Of a stretch of DNA of 64,000 nt, positions 53,391 through 61,974 are shown piece by piece. Position 1 is the first letter of the stretch, and each line of letters opens with the position of its first letter. Origin of the DNA: Leifsonia tongyongensis (GTDB taxonomy: Bacteria > Actinomycetota > Actinomycetes > Actinomycetales > Microbacteriaceae); contig NZ_JAAGWY010000001.1 of NCBI RefSeq assembly GCF_010686705.1, positions 62,001 to 126,000 on the forward strand. The letters run 5' to 3'. The notes beneath the pieces are model-generated. The model did not search any database and was not told where the DNA came from. It worked only from the letters and a program-made list of their open reading frames with translations. Made by a program: the position numbers and the translations under genes.

Positions 53391-55006
53391 CGAACATCCG
53401 CACTGTACGAGCGCGCATCGCGACCGGCCTCTCCATCGTCGTCCTCTTCCTCGCAGCACTCGCCCCCGGCCTGATCGATTCCGGATCGGCGCTGGCCCTC
53501 ATCCGCGTTCCGCTGGAGGCGGTGCTCGCCCTCGCCGTGCTGGCGTTGCTGCCCTGGCGCACGGCGCGCGTGATCGTCGCCGGGCTCTGCGCACTGCTCT
53601 TCGTGTCCGCAACGCTCAATGCGGCACTGGACCGCGGATTCACGGTCACGGTCGGGCAGCCGTTCAACGTGGTCACCGGATGGCCCGAGCTGGTGGATGC
53701 GTACGGCGTGCTGAGCGATTCGACAGGCCCTGTCGCGGCGCCCGCCATCGTGGTCCTGGTCATTGCCGCGGCAGCAGGGTGCGTGGTCGCGGTCGCGGCC
53801 TCCCTCCTGCACCTGGCCGGTCTCATCCGGCGGCACCGTCGCCGTGCGCTGATCGGGTCGACCGCTGTCATCGCAGGATGGGTCGTCCTCGCACTCACGG
53901 GCGCCCAGCTGGTCCGGGGAGAGCCGATCGCCGCATCCGATACCGTCACGGCCGCGGTCGCGACGGCCGATCAGGTGAGTGCGGCGGAGCGGGACCAGGC
54001 GGCCATCCGGCGCGCGGGATCGAGCGACCAGTACGCCCAGCTGCCCGCATCCGATCTGCTCACCAAGCTGAAAGGCAAAGACGTCATCGTCGCGTTCATC
54101 GAAAGCTACGGCCAGGTGGCGGTGCAGAACACCTCGTACTCCGCCGGCGTGGATGCGGTGCTTCGCCAGGGCAACACCGACCTCGCCGCCCACGGCTACA
54201 GCGAGCGCAGCGCCTTCCTCACCTCGTCGACATTCGGCGGCATCAGCTGGCTCGCTCACTCGACGCTGCAGACAGGCCTGTGGATCGACTCGCAGCTGAA
54301 ATACGACACCGTCACCAAAGGGAGCCGTTTCACCCTCAGCGACGCCTTCCGGAAAGCCGGCTGGCAGACGCTGAGCGATGTTCCGTCGGATACGAAACCG
54401 TGGCCTGTCGGTCGCTCGTTCTACCATTTCGGCACCGAACTCAACGCGCTGAACGTGGGCTACAAGGGCCCGGCGTTCAGTTATGCGCGCATCCCCGACC
54501 AGTACACATGGGCGTACCTCCAGCAGCACGAACTGGCGCAGCCGCACAAACCGCTGATGGCCGAGATCGACTTCGTCTCGTCGCACACACCGTGGACGCC
54601 GCTGCCCCATCTCGTGCCGTGGTCGTCTGTCGGCGACGGTTCGGTCTTCGATCCGCAGCCGGCGCAGGGTCTCTCGCCGAGCGTCGTCTGGCAGGACCCC
54701 CGCCACGTGCAACAGCTCTACGGCCAGTCGATCGAGTACACGATGAGCTCGCTCTTCTCGTTCCTGACCACGTTCGACGATCCCAACCTCGTCCTCGTGG
54801 TGCTCGGCGACCACCAGCCCGCCGCAGTGGTCAGCGGGACGGGTGCGAACCATAACGTGCCGATCAGCATCATCTCCAAGGATTCCCGGGTCATCGACCG
54901 GATCTCGTCGTGGAACTGGGAGCCGGGCATGCTCCCCTCGCCGAGCGCGCCGGTGTGGCGGATGGATGCGTTCCGCGACCACTTCCTGTCGGCCTACGGC
55001 CGCTGA
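53387..55006 (+). CDS. Membrane sulfatase/phosphoethanolamine-transferase-fold protein
   Basis: A 539-residue protein with about five N-terminal membrane helices (to about residue 170) followed by an extracytoplasmic alkaline-phosphatase-superfamily domain. Metal-site candidates are VIVAFIESYGQ and VVLGDHQPAAV, and the nucleophile is probably a Ser/Thr in SSTFGGISWLAHSTLQTG. The layout recalls LtaS and EptA enzymes, which move phospho-alcohol groups between lipids and glycans. As the last gene of the operon it could add or remove a phospho-head group on the exported product. Confidence 0.82.
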   Translation: MTNIRTVRARIATGLSIVVLFLAALAPGLIDSGSALALIRVPLEAVLALAVLALLPWRTARVIVAGLCALLFVSATLNAALDRGFTVTVGQPFNVVTGWPELVDAYGVLSDSTGPVAAPAIVVLVIAAAAGCVVAVAASLLHLAGLIRRHRRRALIGSTAVIAGWVVLALTGAQLVRGEPIAASDTVTAAVATADQVSAAERDQAAIRRAGSSDQYAQLPASDLLTKLKGKDVIVAFIESYGQVAVQNTSYSAGVDAVLRQGNTDLAAHGYSERSAFLTSSTFGGISWLAHSTLQTGLWIDSQLKYDTVTKGSRFTLSDAFRKAGWQTLSDVPSDTKPWPVGRSFYHFGTELNALNVGYKGPAFSYARIPDQYTWAYLQQHELAQPHKPLMAEIDFVSSHTPWTPLPHLVPWSSVGDGSVFDPQPAQGLSPSVVWQDPRHVQQLYGQSIEYTMSSLFSFLTTFDDPNLVLVVLGDHQPAAVVSGTGANHNVPISIISKDSRVIDRISSWNWEPGMLPSPSAPVWRMDAFRDHFLSAYGR

Positions 55007-55022
55007 TACGTGGATGCGCGGC

Positions 55023-55955
55023 TCAGCCGGCGTGATACCAGTCGAGCACGCGCAGGGCACGGAGGGTGTTCCAGCGGCTGGGCCGACCGTCCCCTTGTTC
55101 GAGCTCGAAGTGCACGGCGCCCTGATGCGTGTTCTCGAGCAGCCACCGGCCGTCCGCGCCACGCTTCGACTCGACGAGCTGGATCGGCTCGGCCAGCCGT
55201 TCATCCGGCTTCACACCGGCTGCTCGCAGGTACTCCAGGCCGCGCAGCACGTCGTAGTGCCAGCGGACCGGGAACGAGAACTCGAGCCAGTGGTCGTTGA
55301 CGATCTCGCCCGTCGTGAGCCGGCGCATCAGATGCCGGTCGAGCAGGTATTCGTGTGCTCGCTCGCGTGACGCCGTGATCTCGGCGGATGCGCCCACGCT
55401 GGTCTCGTATTGGAGGAGCCCTTCGAGCACCGAGATCGTGCTGTTGAACGAACTGCGGGCGGACCCGAACTCGGCTTCGCAATTCCAGCCGCCGTCGTCG
55501 AGGGATTCGGTGAGCAGACGATCGACGAGGGCGCTCACGTCCTCGCCGAAGTAGGCGCCGATCGCCACCGTCATGCCGTTGATGCACGGTTCCACCTCGC
55601 CGTCGAAGAATCGCGAGCCGTCGTACTCCCACCGGCTGTTCTCGCGGACGAGACCAACCGCCGCGCCAACCCGCTCGTCGTCAGGGTCGATGCCGAACTG
55701 GCGGAGCAGCTGCAGCGTGAACGCTGTCGCCGTCCACGGCTGGTTCTCCGGTTCGCGCGTCACGGGCGGAAAGTAGGTTCCGCCGGCCCACTGGCCGTCG
55801 GCATCCTGGAGCGCGAGCAGCCGCGCACCCCACCCTTCGTCGGCGATCCTCGCCCGCTCGGCGGCGACGCTCGCCTCGTCGGCATCGGTGAGATCCCTCA
55901 TCGCCTGCCAGCGAATGGCGGGATCGGAGTCGAGGAGCCAGTCGACGGCCGTCAT
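55023..55955 (-). CDS. Terpenoid-cyclase-like (alpha/alpha barrel) protein
   Basis: A 310-residue cytoplasmic protein. Repeated helices with QW-like motifs (DADGQWAGGTYF, SLDDGGWNCEAEFG, GADGRWLLENTH) point to the alpha/alpha-toroid fold of squalene-cyclase-type and prenyltransferase-beta proteins. The cyclase DxDD motif is absent; DSDPAIRWQAMRDL at the N-terminus is typical of an actinobacterial family of unknown function. The start at 55955 was preferred to 56129. It is convergent with the sulfatase-fold gene. Confidence 0.75.
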   Translation of the reverse strand: MTAVDWLLDSDPAIRWQAMRDLTDADEASVAAERARIADEGWGARLLALQDADGQWAGGTYFPPVTREPENQPWTATAFTLQLLRQFGIDPDDERVGAAVGLVRENSRWEYDGSRFFDGEVEPCINGMTVAIGAYFGEDVSALVDRLLTESLDDGGWNCEAEFGSARSSFNSTISVLEGLLQYETSVGASAEITASRERAHEYLLDRHLMRRLTTGEIVNDHWLEFSFPVRWHYDVLRGLEYLRAAGVKPDERLAEPIQLVESKRGADGRWLLENTHQGAVHFELEQGDGRPSRWNTLRALRVLDWYHAG

Positions 55956-56058
55956 TCTCCGTAGTGTAGAACGCGCCTTCCACGGCCGCCAGAGAATGAG
56001 GAATACTCGGCTCCGCTCGGCTCCACCCGGCTCCTCGCCGCTGCGTACAGTGGTGACC

Positions 56059-56661
56059 ATGCCGACCCCCGCCATCTGTCTCATCGTCGCAAGCACGCGC
56101 ACCCGGCGATTCGCCGACATCCCGCTCACCTGGCTGCGCGAGGAGCTCGGCGCACGAAGTGACCTCTCACTCGACGTACTCGACCTGCGCGAGCATCCGC
56201 TGCCGTTCTTCGACGGGCCGGTTCCACCGTCCCGGAATCAACGAGCGTACGCGAGCGAGGCGGAGGCCACGGTCGGCCAGGCACTCGACGCCGCCGACGG
56301 GTACATCGTGCTGACGAACGAGTACAACCACGGCTATTCCGCCGCACTGAAGAACTTGTTCGACACGTTCTTCATCGAGTTCCGCCACAAGCCGATCGGT
56401 TTCATCGGCTACGGCAACGTCGGCGGAAGCCGCGCAATCGAACAACTGCGCCTGGTCGCCGCTGAACTCGACATGGCATCGGTGCGGACGTCTGCGCACA
56501 TCTTCGGCCACCAGATGCGACGGCTGCGGGAGGATCCCACCGCGCACGCGGAGGTGTTCGCGGAGGTGAAGCCGCGGCTCGACGCCACGATGACCGACCT
56601 GCTGTGGTGGGCGAACGCCCTCGCATCGGCGCGGGACGCGGATGCGACCCCCACCGACTGA
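56059..56661 (+). CDS. NADPH-dependent FMN reductase
   Basis: A 200-residue flavodoxin-like oxidoreductase. The FMN phosphate loop is near LIVASTRTRRFADI, the family signature is VLTNEYNHGYSAALKNLFD, and IGFIGYGNVGGSRAIEQLRLV is the second flavin-binding loop. It reduces FMN or quinones with NADPH. The ATG at 56059 diverges from the terpenoid-cyclase-like gene. There is no clear operon partner. Confidence 0.88.
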   Translation: MPTPAICLIVASTRTRRFADIPLTWLREELGARSDLSLDVLDLREHPLPFFDGPVPPSRNQRAYASEAEATVGQALDAADGYIVLTNEYNHGYSAALKNLFDTFFIEFRHKPIGFIGYGNVGGSRAIEQLRLVAAELDMASVRTSAHIFGHQMRRLREDPTAHAEVFAEVKPRLDATMTDLLWWANALASARDADATPTD

Positions 56662-56733
56662 ACGAGGCGCGCCGTTCCCGTTCTCCCCTCCGGGCTGCAT
56701 GATTGAACTCAGGCCCGACCGAAGGAGGATGCC

Positions 56734-57765
56734 GTGAGCGGCGAACTGGTGCTGGTGACAGGTGGATCGGGATTCGTCGGCGCCCACTGCATCCTGAAGC
56801 TCCTCGACGCCGGCTATCGCGTTCGGACGACGGTGCGATCCCTGGAACGCGAACCGGATGTGCGGGCGATGCTGAAGGTCGGCGGCGCCGAACCGGGCGA
56901 CGCCCTGTCCTTCGCCAGGGCCGACCTGCTCTCGGACGACGGCTGGCCCGAGGCGGTCGCCGGTTGCGACTTCGTTCTGCACGTGGCGTCTCCGTTCCCG
57001 GTGATGATGCCGCGGGACGAGAACGAGCTCATCCGGCCGGCTCGCGAGGGCGCCCTCCGGGCTCTTCGGGCGGCCCGGGATGGGGATGTCAAGCGGGTCG
57101 TGCTCACGTCGTCCTTCGCGGCGATCGGCTACGGCCCCGCGCATCCGGACGGCAGCCCGTTCACCGAAGCCGACTGGACGGACCCGGATGCCGACGTCAC
57201 CGCGTATGTGAAGTCGAAGACCCTCGCCGAGCGTGCTGCGTGGGACTTCGTCGACCATGAGGGAGGCGGCCTCGAACTGGCCGTGGTGAACCCGGTCGGC
57301 ATTTTCGGGCCCGTGCTCGGCAAGGATGTGTCGAGCTCCATCGAGCTGGTGCGGCGGATGATGAGCGGCAGCCTTCCCGCGGTTCCGCGGATGTTCTTCG
57401 GCGTGGTGGACGTGCGCGATGTCGCCGACCTGCACGTGCGAGCGATGACCGACCCCGCAGCGGCCGGTAACAGGTTCCTCGCCATCGCGGGTGAGCCGAT
57501 GACGCTGCCCGAGATGGCGCACGTCCTCCGCGACCGCCTGGGGCCCGCCGCGCGCCGCGTGCCGAAACGCGTGATGCCGGACGGAGTGCTGAAGTCGATC
57601 GCGGTGGTCGTTCCGTCACTGCGACAGATCATCCCTGAGCTCGGGCGCGCCAAGCCGGCGACCCACGAGAAGGCCACGCGGATGCTCGGCTGGGACCCTC
57701 GCTCGAACGAGGACGCCCTCGCGGCCACCGGCGAAAGCCTGGTCAGGCTCGGGATCGTGCACTAG
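56734..57765 (+). CDS. Extended short-chain dehydrogenase, dihydroflavonol-reductase-like
   Basis: A 343-residue NAD(P)-dependent SDR. The Rossmann motif VLVTGGSGFVGAHCI is at the N-terminus, and the catalytic region has SSFAAIGYG and the Y-x3-K in AYVKSKTLAE. FFGVVDVRDVADLHVRAM is typical of dihydroflavonol-4-reductase or cinnamoyl-CoA-reductase relatives; bacterial members reduce aldehydes or ketones of unknown identity. GTG at 56734 has AAGGAGG upstream. It is convergent with the ureohydrolase gene. Confidence 0.88.
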   Translation: MSGELVLVTGGSGFVGAHCILKLLDAGYRVRTTVRSLEREPDVRAMLKVGGAEPGDALSFARADLLSDDGWPEAVAGCDFVLHVASPFPVMMPRDENELIRPAREGALRALRAARDGDVKRVVLTSSFAAIGYGPAHPDGSPFTEADWTDPDADVTAYVKSKTLAERAAWDFVDHEGGGLELAVVNPVGIFGPVLGKDVSSSIELVRRMMSGSLPAVPRMFFGVVDVRDVADLHVRAMTDPAAAGNRFLAIAGEPMTLPEMAHVLRDRLGPAARRVPKRVMPDGVLKSIAVVVPSLRQIIPELGRAKPATHEKATRMLGWDPRSNEDALAATGESLVRLGIVH

Positions 57766-57774
57766 GAGCGCCAA

Positions 57775-58677
57775 CTAATCCACGGCGAAGGCGCGCGCCA
57801 GCACCGCCACGAACCGGTCGAGCACCGACGGGTCGCCGGCCGACCGGGTCGGGTTCAGTTCGGCCACGGTGAGCACGCGGACGCTCTCGTCATGGCAGGC
57901 GGTCTCGAGTGACTCGGCCACCGCATCCAGTGACGGACCGGTGTTCCGCCCTCCGGTGTCCTCCGCGAGCGGGGCGTCGGTGAAGTCCAGGACGTCGACA
58001 TCGAGGTGAACGACGAGGGGCCCGGGTGCGAGTCTCGCCAGCGCTCGCTGCGTTTCGCTGACCGGATGCAGGGCCAGCTCGTCGCCCGTGCGCCACACCA
58101 GGCGCAGCTCGGCCCGCGCCCGCTGCTCGCCCTCGGTCGTCGCATCCGGGTCGACGCCGAGGAGGTGGACGCGTTCGGGTGTGAGGAGGGGGATGTGAGC
58201 GAGCGCCGACTGCAGTCCGGGGAGGGATCCCGGAAGCCCCAGTGCATGGGCGAGCCCCATCCAGTCGAGAGCCCCATCGGAGGTCGTCGACGGCGTGTTC
58301 AGGTCGAAATGACGGTCGAGATAAAGGAGTCCGGGCTCGGCGAAACGCTCGGCAAGCGCGCTGACGGCTCCGAGCGCGATGGTGCAGTTGCCGCCGATCA
58401 CGAGGGCGTCGGACCCGGCATCGAGAGCCGCACCCACCTGACGCGCGACGGCGTCGACGGACGCGATCACCTCACCGAGATTCTGGGCGCGTGGCCGGTC
58501 GCGGTCGGGCCGCCACACGTGGAGCGGGCCGTCCCCGTCGTCGGTCACGTCGCGGCCTGAGGCCCGGAGTGCCTCGATCAGCCCCCGCTCGCGCAGCACC
58601 CGCGGCGCCGACTCCTGCCCCGCCGCGTAACTACCGGCACTCGACGGAGCCCCGATCACTACCAGTCGCCTGGCCAC
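57775..58677 (-). CDS. Arginase/agmatinase-fold ureohydrolase, variant metal site
   Basis: A 300-residue protein of the ureohydrolase fold. The second metal motif LDRHFDLNTP (D-x-H-x-D) and the third HLDVDVLDFTDAPLAEDTGG (D-x-D) are intact, but the first, normally GGDH, reads GGNCTIALG, replacing one ligand His by Cys. True arginase activity is therefore doubtful, and a guanidine-type or other amidine hydrolase is possible. The start at GTG 58677 was chosen (ARRLVVIGAPSSAGSY); longer frames lack support. Confidence 0.75.
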   Translation of the reverse strand: MARRLVVIGAPSSAGSYAAGQESAPRVLRERGLIEALRASGRDVTDDGDGPLHVWRPDRDRPRAQNLGEVIASVDAVARQVGAALDAGSDALVIGGNCTIALGAVSALAERFAEPGLLYLDRHFDLNTPSTTSDGALDWMGLAHALGLPGSLPGLQSALAHIPLLTPERVHLLGVDPDATTEGEQRARAELRLVWRTGDELALHPVSETQRALARLAPGPLVVHLDVDVLDFTDAPLAEDTGGRNTGPSLDAVAESLETACHDESVRVLTVAELNPTRSAGDPSVLDRFVAVLARAFAVD

Positions 58678-58801
58678 GAGGCCATTCTGGCCTGATCGGT
58701 CACGCGGCGCTACGGCGGGCTCTGCTGGACATTGCCCGCCGGAAGCGATCGGACGAGACTGGGACGATCGGTACGGCACGCGACGAGACGAGGGAGCAGC
58801 C

Positions 58802-58957
58802 ATGGGCGAGCACAAGCCGGGAGAGTTCGAATACCCCGACGAGGCCGGCTATCCGGACGGCACGGGGACACTCGACGAGGGCACGGCCGGAGCGCCCGAC
58901 CTCACGGAGCTCGAAGAATTCGGCGCCGGAGACGAGGAGGACGTCGAGGACGTCTGA
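58802..58957 (+). CDS. 51-residue acidic protein
   Basis: A short gene with a good ribosome site (GAGGGAG, 6 nt before ATG). The peptide starts MGEHKPGEFEYPDEAGYPDG and ends in an almost wholly acidic tail (FGAGDEEDVEDV), with no hydrophobic core, so it is probably disordered. It sits between the ureohydrolase (divergent) and the aldose-epimerase-like gene (convergent, 22 nt apart). The function is unknown. Confidence 0.65.
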   Translation: MGEHKPGEFEYPDEAGYPDGTGTLDEGTAGAPDLTELEEFGAGDEEDVEDV

Positions 58958-58978
58958 GACCGCGGGTCGGAAACCGGC

Positions 58979-59911
58979 TCAGAATCCGGAGGGGCGGATT
59001 CCCCACCGTGGCGACCATGACGCGCCCGGCTCCAGCCAGCGCACGCCGCGACCCGTGTTCAAAGCATTCGCCGGCGCAGTCATCGGCTCGACGGCGAGCG
59101 CCACATCGGAAGCCGTCTGTGTCGTGAAGCTTCGCTGGGTGAACACCTGCACGTAGGCGAAGTCCTCGTCGGTCCAGAGCGTTACAGCGCGACCGTCGGG
59201 GGCGGTCACGACGTGGTGAGCTCCGCCATCCGCCATCGCCACGTCGGCGAAGCCGTCGTCGAGTTCGAGGTCGGCGACCCGGCGTCCGGCACGCAGGTCG
59301 AAGCGCGTTCCTTCCACAGCCGACTCGCCGACCACGTTCAGCCGATCGTCGACGTCGAGGTGCGTGGCCGCATCCACGGTGACGACCAGGTCGCCGGTCG
59401 GCACTCCGCCGATCTTCAGGTAGGGATGCGCACCGATCGCGACCGGCGCAGGTGACGCACCCGCGTTGGTCACCGTGTGCGTGACGGTGAGCCCTTCGGG
59501 CGTGAGATCGTACCGCACCGAGGTGGCGAGCTGGAACGGGTACCCGAGCTCGGGAAACACGTCGGCATGCAGGGTCACTGTCGCCGCATCCTGCTCGACC
59601 ACAACGTAGGGGCGATAGCGCAGCAGCCCGTGGATGGCGTTGCTGCGGTCGGGTTCGGTGAGAGCGAGCCGCCTGGTCTGGCCGTCGTGCTCCCAGGTGC
59701 CGTCCTTGACGCGGTTGGGCCACGGCACGAGCACGATGCCGCAGCCGGAGGGCGGGGTCGCGTCGAGCGGGAACGGCTCGGTGAGGTCCACGCCGTCGAC
59801 GCGGAACTCGCGGATCCCCGCCGCGACCTGGGTGATCGTCGCCGTGAGGTCATGGCCCCCCGCGCGGAGTGAGAGTTCGTACTGGTCGCCGGTGGGTGCG
59901 CGCATACTCAC
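58979..59911 (-). CDS. Aldose 1-epimerase-like protein
   Basis: A 310-residue galactose-mutarotase-fold protein. Motifs include IVLVPWPNRVKDGTW, the catalytic-type His in TNAIHGLLRYR-like context (SNAIHGLLRYRPY), PVAIGAHPYLK with the second His, and a late Glu in ALAVEPMTAPANALNTG. It interconverts sugar anomers and would feed beta- to alpha-galactose for GalK. GTG at 59911 overlaps the DeoR-type stop (GTGA), so the two genes are coupled and diverge from galT-galK. Confidence 0.87.
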   Translation of the reverse strand: MSMRAPTGDQYELSLRAGGHDLTATITQVAAGIREFRVDGVDLTEPFPLDATPPSGCGIVLVPWPNRVKDGTWEHDGQTRRLALTEPDRSNAIHGLLRYRPYVVVEQDAATVTLHADVFPELGYPFQLATSVRYDLTPEGLTVTHTVTNAGASPAPVAIGAHPYLKIGGVPTGDLVVTVDAATHLDVDDRLNVVGESAVEGTRFDLRAGRRVADLELDDGFADVAMADGGAHHVVTAPDGRAVTLWTDEDFAYVQVFTQRSFTTQTASDVALAVEPMTAPANALNTGRGVRWLEPGASWSPRWGIRPSGF

Positions 59912-60723
59912 ACCCTAGCGACGACGACCTCCAGCCCGGCCTCGCGGAGTGCATCGAGGGTGCGCGCATCCGCCGACTCGCCCGTGATCAGCTCGTCGAC
60001 CTCGTCGATCGATGCGACGCGGCCCAGATGGGTGCGACCGATCTTGGCGCCGTCCGCGACCACGATCGCGCGCTCGGCGGCTTCGACCATCACTCGCTTG
60101 AGGTCGGCTTCGGGAAGATTGATGTTGGTGATTCCGTTCGCCGGATGCACGCCGTTGCAGCCGACGAAAGCGAGGTCGGCGTGCAGTTCCCTCAGCACCG
60201 TCAGCGCCATCGGTTCGACCAGCGAATGCTGAAGCGGCCGGAGCGTTCCACCCGTCACGATCACCTGGAACCGCGGGATGGCCTTCTCGAGTTCGAGCGC
60301 GATCGTCAGCCCGTTCGTGATCACGGTGACGTCGACGAGTTCCTCGCGGGCCACGAGCGCGGAGGCGATCGCCGCAGTCGTGCTGCCGACGTCGAGGATG
60401 AGGCTGCTGCCAGGTCGCACGATCGATGCAGCGCGTTGTGCGATCGCCATCTTCTCCGCAGCGGACGTGCCCACGGATTCCTCGAACGACGGCTCGCGGG
60501 GCTCTGCTGCACCACGAAGCACGGCACCACCGTGCACGCGGCGGATGGCCCGCTGCTCGTCGAGCAGGTCGAGGTCGTTGCGGACGGTCACCTCGGAGAC
60601 CCGGAACGCCTCACCCAGGTCGGCGACGCGAGCGAAGCCGTCGCGCCCGATGAGTTCGAGCATCCGCTGACGCCGTGTCGAGGCGGGGAGGGATTCTCCG
60701 GATGCGGTGGCCATGCTGGTCAT
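59908..60723 (-). CDS. DeoR-family repressor of the galactose locus
   Basis: A DeoR/GlpR-type regulator of about 271 residues. The winged helix is RQRMLELIGRDGFARVADLGEAFRVSEVTVRNDLDLLD, and the C-terminal sugar-phosphate-sensing domain contains LILDVGSTTAAIASAL, ITNGLTIALEL and AFVGCNGVHPANGI. Start codons at 60723 and 60714 are both possible. It diverges from galT across about 100 bp containing TTTCGAAA-type repeats, so it probably represses galTK and the epimerase in the absence of a sugar phosphate. Confidence 0.87.
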   Translation of the reverse strand: MTSMATASGESLPASTRRQRMLELIGRDGFARVADLGEAFRVSEVTVRNDLDLLDEQRAIRRVHGGAVLRGAAEPREPSFEESVGTSAAEKMAIAQRAASIVRPGSSLILDVGSTTAAIASALVAREELVDVTVITNGLTIALELEKAIPRFQVIVTGGTLRPLQHSLVEPMALTVLRELHADLAFVGCNGVHPANGITNINLPEADLKRVMVEAAERAIVVADGAKIGRTHLGRVASIDEVDELITGESADARTLDALREAGLEVVVARV

Positions 60724-60776
60724 CGTGCTGCAGAAGCCTCGGCTTGTCAATGCGAAACACGGATGGCGTCGTACCT

Positions 60777-60820
60777 ATGATTTCGATAGTCTGACTTTCG
60801 AAACCGAAACTTGAAAGGTC
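60777..60820. promoter_or_regulatory. Putative DeoR sites before galT
   Basis: A cluster of TTTCG/CGAAA half-sites lies directly before galT: ATTTCGATAG, the perfect palindrome TTTCGAAA (60796-60803), CCGAAAC and TTGAAAGG. Such T/A-flanked repeats are typical for DeoR-family operators, and the position allows control of both directions. Confidence 0.5.
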
Positions 60821-60825
60821 ACCGC

Positions 60826-61974
60826 ATGCCTTCGATCACCAAACGCGTGCATTCCCTTGCCGATGGCCGCGAGCTGATCTACTTCGACGACGCCGACACG
60901 ATCCTCGCGCCGGACCGCGCACCCGACCTGCGGGCTCCCGAGCCGCGTCCCGCGACCGCCACCATGCGCCAGGACCCGCTGACCGGCGAATGGGTGTCCA
61001 TCGCCGCGGCGCGACAGAACCGCGTCTTCCTTCCGCCGGCCGAACTCGACCCACTGGCGCCCGCGACGCCGACCAATCCGTCCGAGGTGCCGAGCAACTA
61101 CGACGTCGCCGTGTTCGAGAACAAGTCGCCGTCGTTCGGGCCGGCGATCACCGACGCGGATGGGCCGCGGGGGCTCGACGACCTCGCGACCATCGGGATC
61201 GGACGCTCGCGCAGGTCGGTCGGCCGCTGCGAGGTCGTCTGCTTCAGCCCTGAGCACGAAGGGTCGTTCGGCAGCCTCACGCCGTCGAGGGCACGCACGG
61301 TCATCAAGGCGTGGGCGGATCGCACCGCCGCGCTCTCGGCGATGCCGAACGTGCAGCAGGTCTTCCCGTTCGAGAACCGCGGCGAGGCGATCGGCGTCAC
61401 ACTCCACCATCCGCACGGCCAGATCTACGCCTACCCGTACATCACCCCGCGCACCACGCGCCTCATCGCAGCGCTCGAACAATACGGCTCGACGCTCTTC
61501 GCCGACATCCTCGAGAGCGAGCGCGCATCGGAGCGCGTCGTGCTCGCCGGGCGGCACTGGACCGCTTTCGTCCCGTTCGCCGCGCGCTGGCCGATCGAGG
61601 TGCACCTGCTCCCGCACCGGCACGTGGCCGACTTCGCCGAGACCGTCGACGAGGAACGGGACGAACTCGCGACGCTCTACCTCCGGCTCCTCCGTGGAGT
61701 GGATGCGCTCTACGACACCCCGACGCCGTACATCGCGGCCTGGCACCAGGCGCCCGTCAACACGCATCGCGACGACATCCGGTTGATGCTGCAGCTCACC
61801 TCCCCGCGGCGGTCGGCGGATAAGCTGAAATTCCTCGCCGGCTCCGAGTCCGCGATGGGCGCGTGGATCGGCGACATCCCGCCGGAGCGCGCAGCCGACC
61901 TCGTGCGTGACGGAATCGCGCGTGCAGACCGCGACCACCCCGTACATCCCACCCCTGGAGAGGCAGCACGATGA
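60826..61974 (+). CDS. galT: Galactose-1-phosphate uridylyltransferase
   Basis: A Leloir-pathway enzyme that swaps UMP between UDP-glucose and galactose 1-phosphate. The 382-residue protein has the active-site histidine triad in LHHPHGQIYAYPY, the early DPLTGEWVSIAAARQNR, the Glu/His region VPFAARWPIEVHLLPHRHV, and the C-terminal YIAAWHQAPVN. The start at 60826 (MPSITKRVH) follows GAAAGG. It overlaps galK by 4 nt. Confidence 0.95.
   Translation: MPSITKRVHSLADGRELIYFDDADTILAPDRAPDLRAPEPRPATATMRQDPLTGEWVSIAAARQNRVFLPPAELDPLAPATPTNPSEVPSNYDVAVFENKSPSFGPAITDADGPRGLDDLATIGIGRSRRSVGRCEVVCFSPEHEGSFGSLTPSRARTVIKAWADRTAALSAMPNVQQVFPFENRGEAIGVTLHHPHGQIYAYPYITPRTTRLIAALEQYGSTLFADILESERASERVVLAGRHWTAFVPFAARWPIEVHLLPHRHVADFAETVDEERDELATLYLRLLRGVDALYDTPTPYIAAWHQAPVNTHRDDIRLMLQLTSPRRSADKLKFLAGSESAMGAWIGDIPPERAADLVRDGIARADRDHPVHPTPGEAAR

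Noticed and set aside
53303-55204. 633-residue minus-strand frame opposite the sulfatase-fold gene
   Set aside because: Antisense shadow; the plus-strand gene has clear membrane helices and metal motifs and is coupled to its neighbours.
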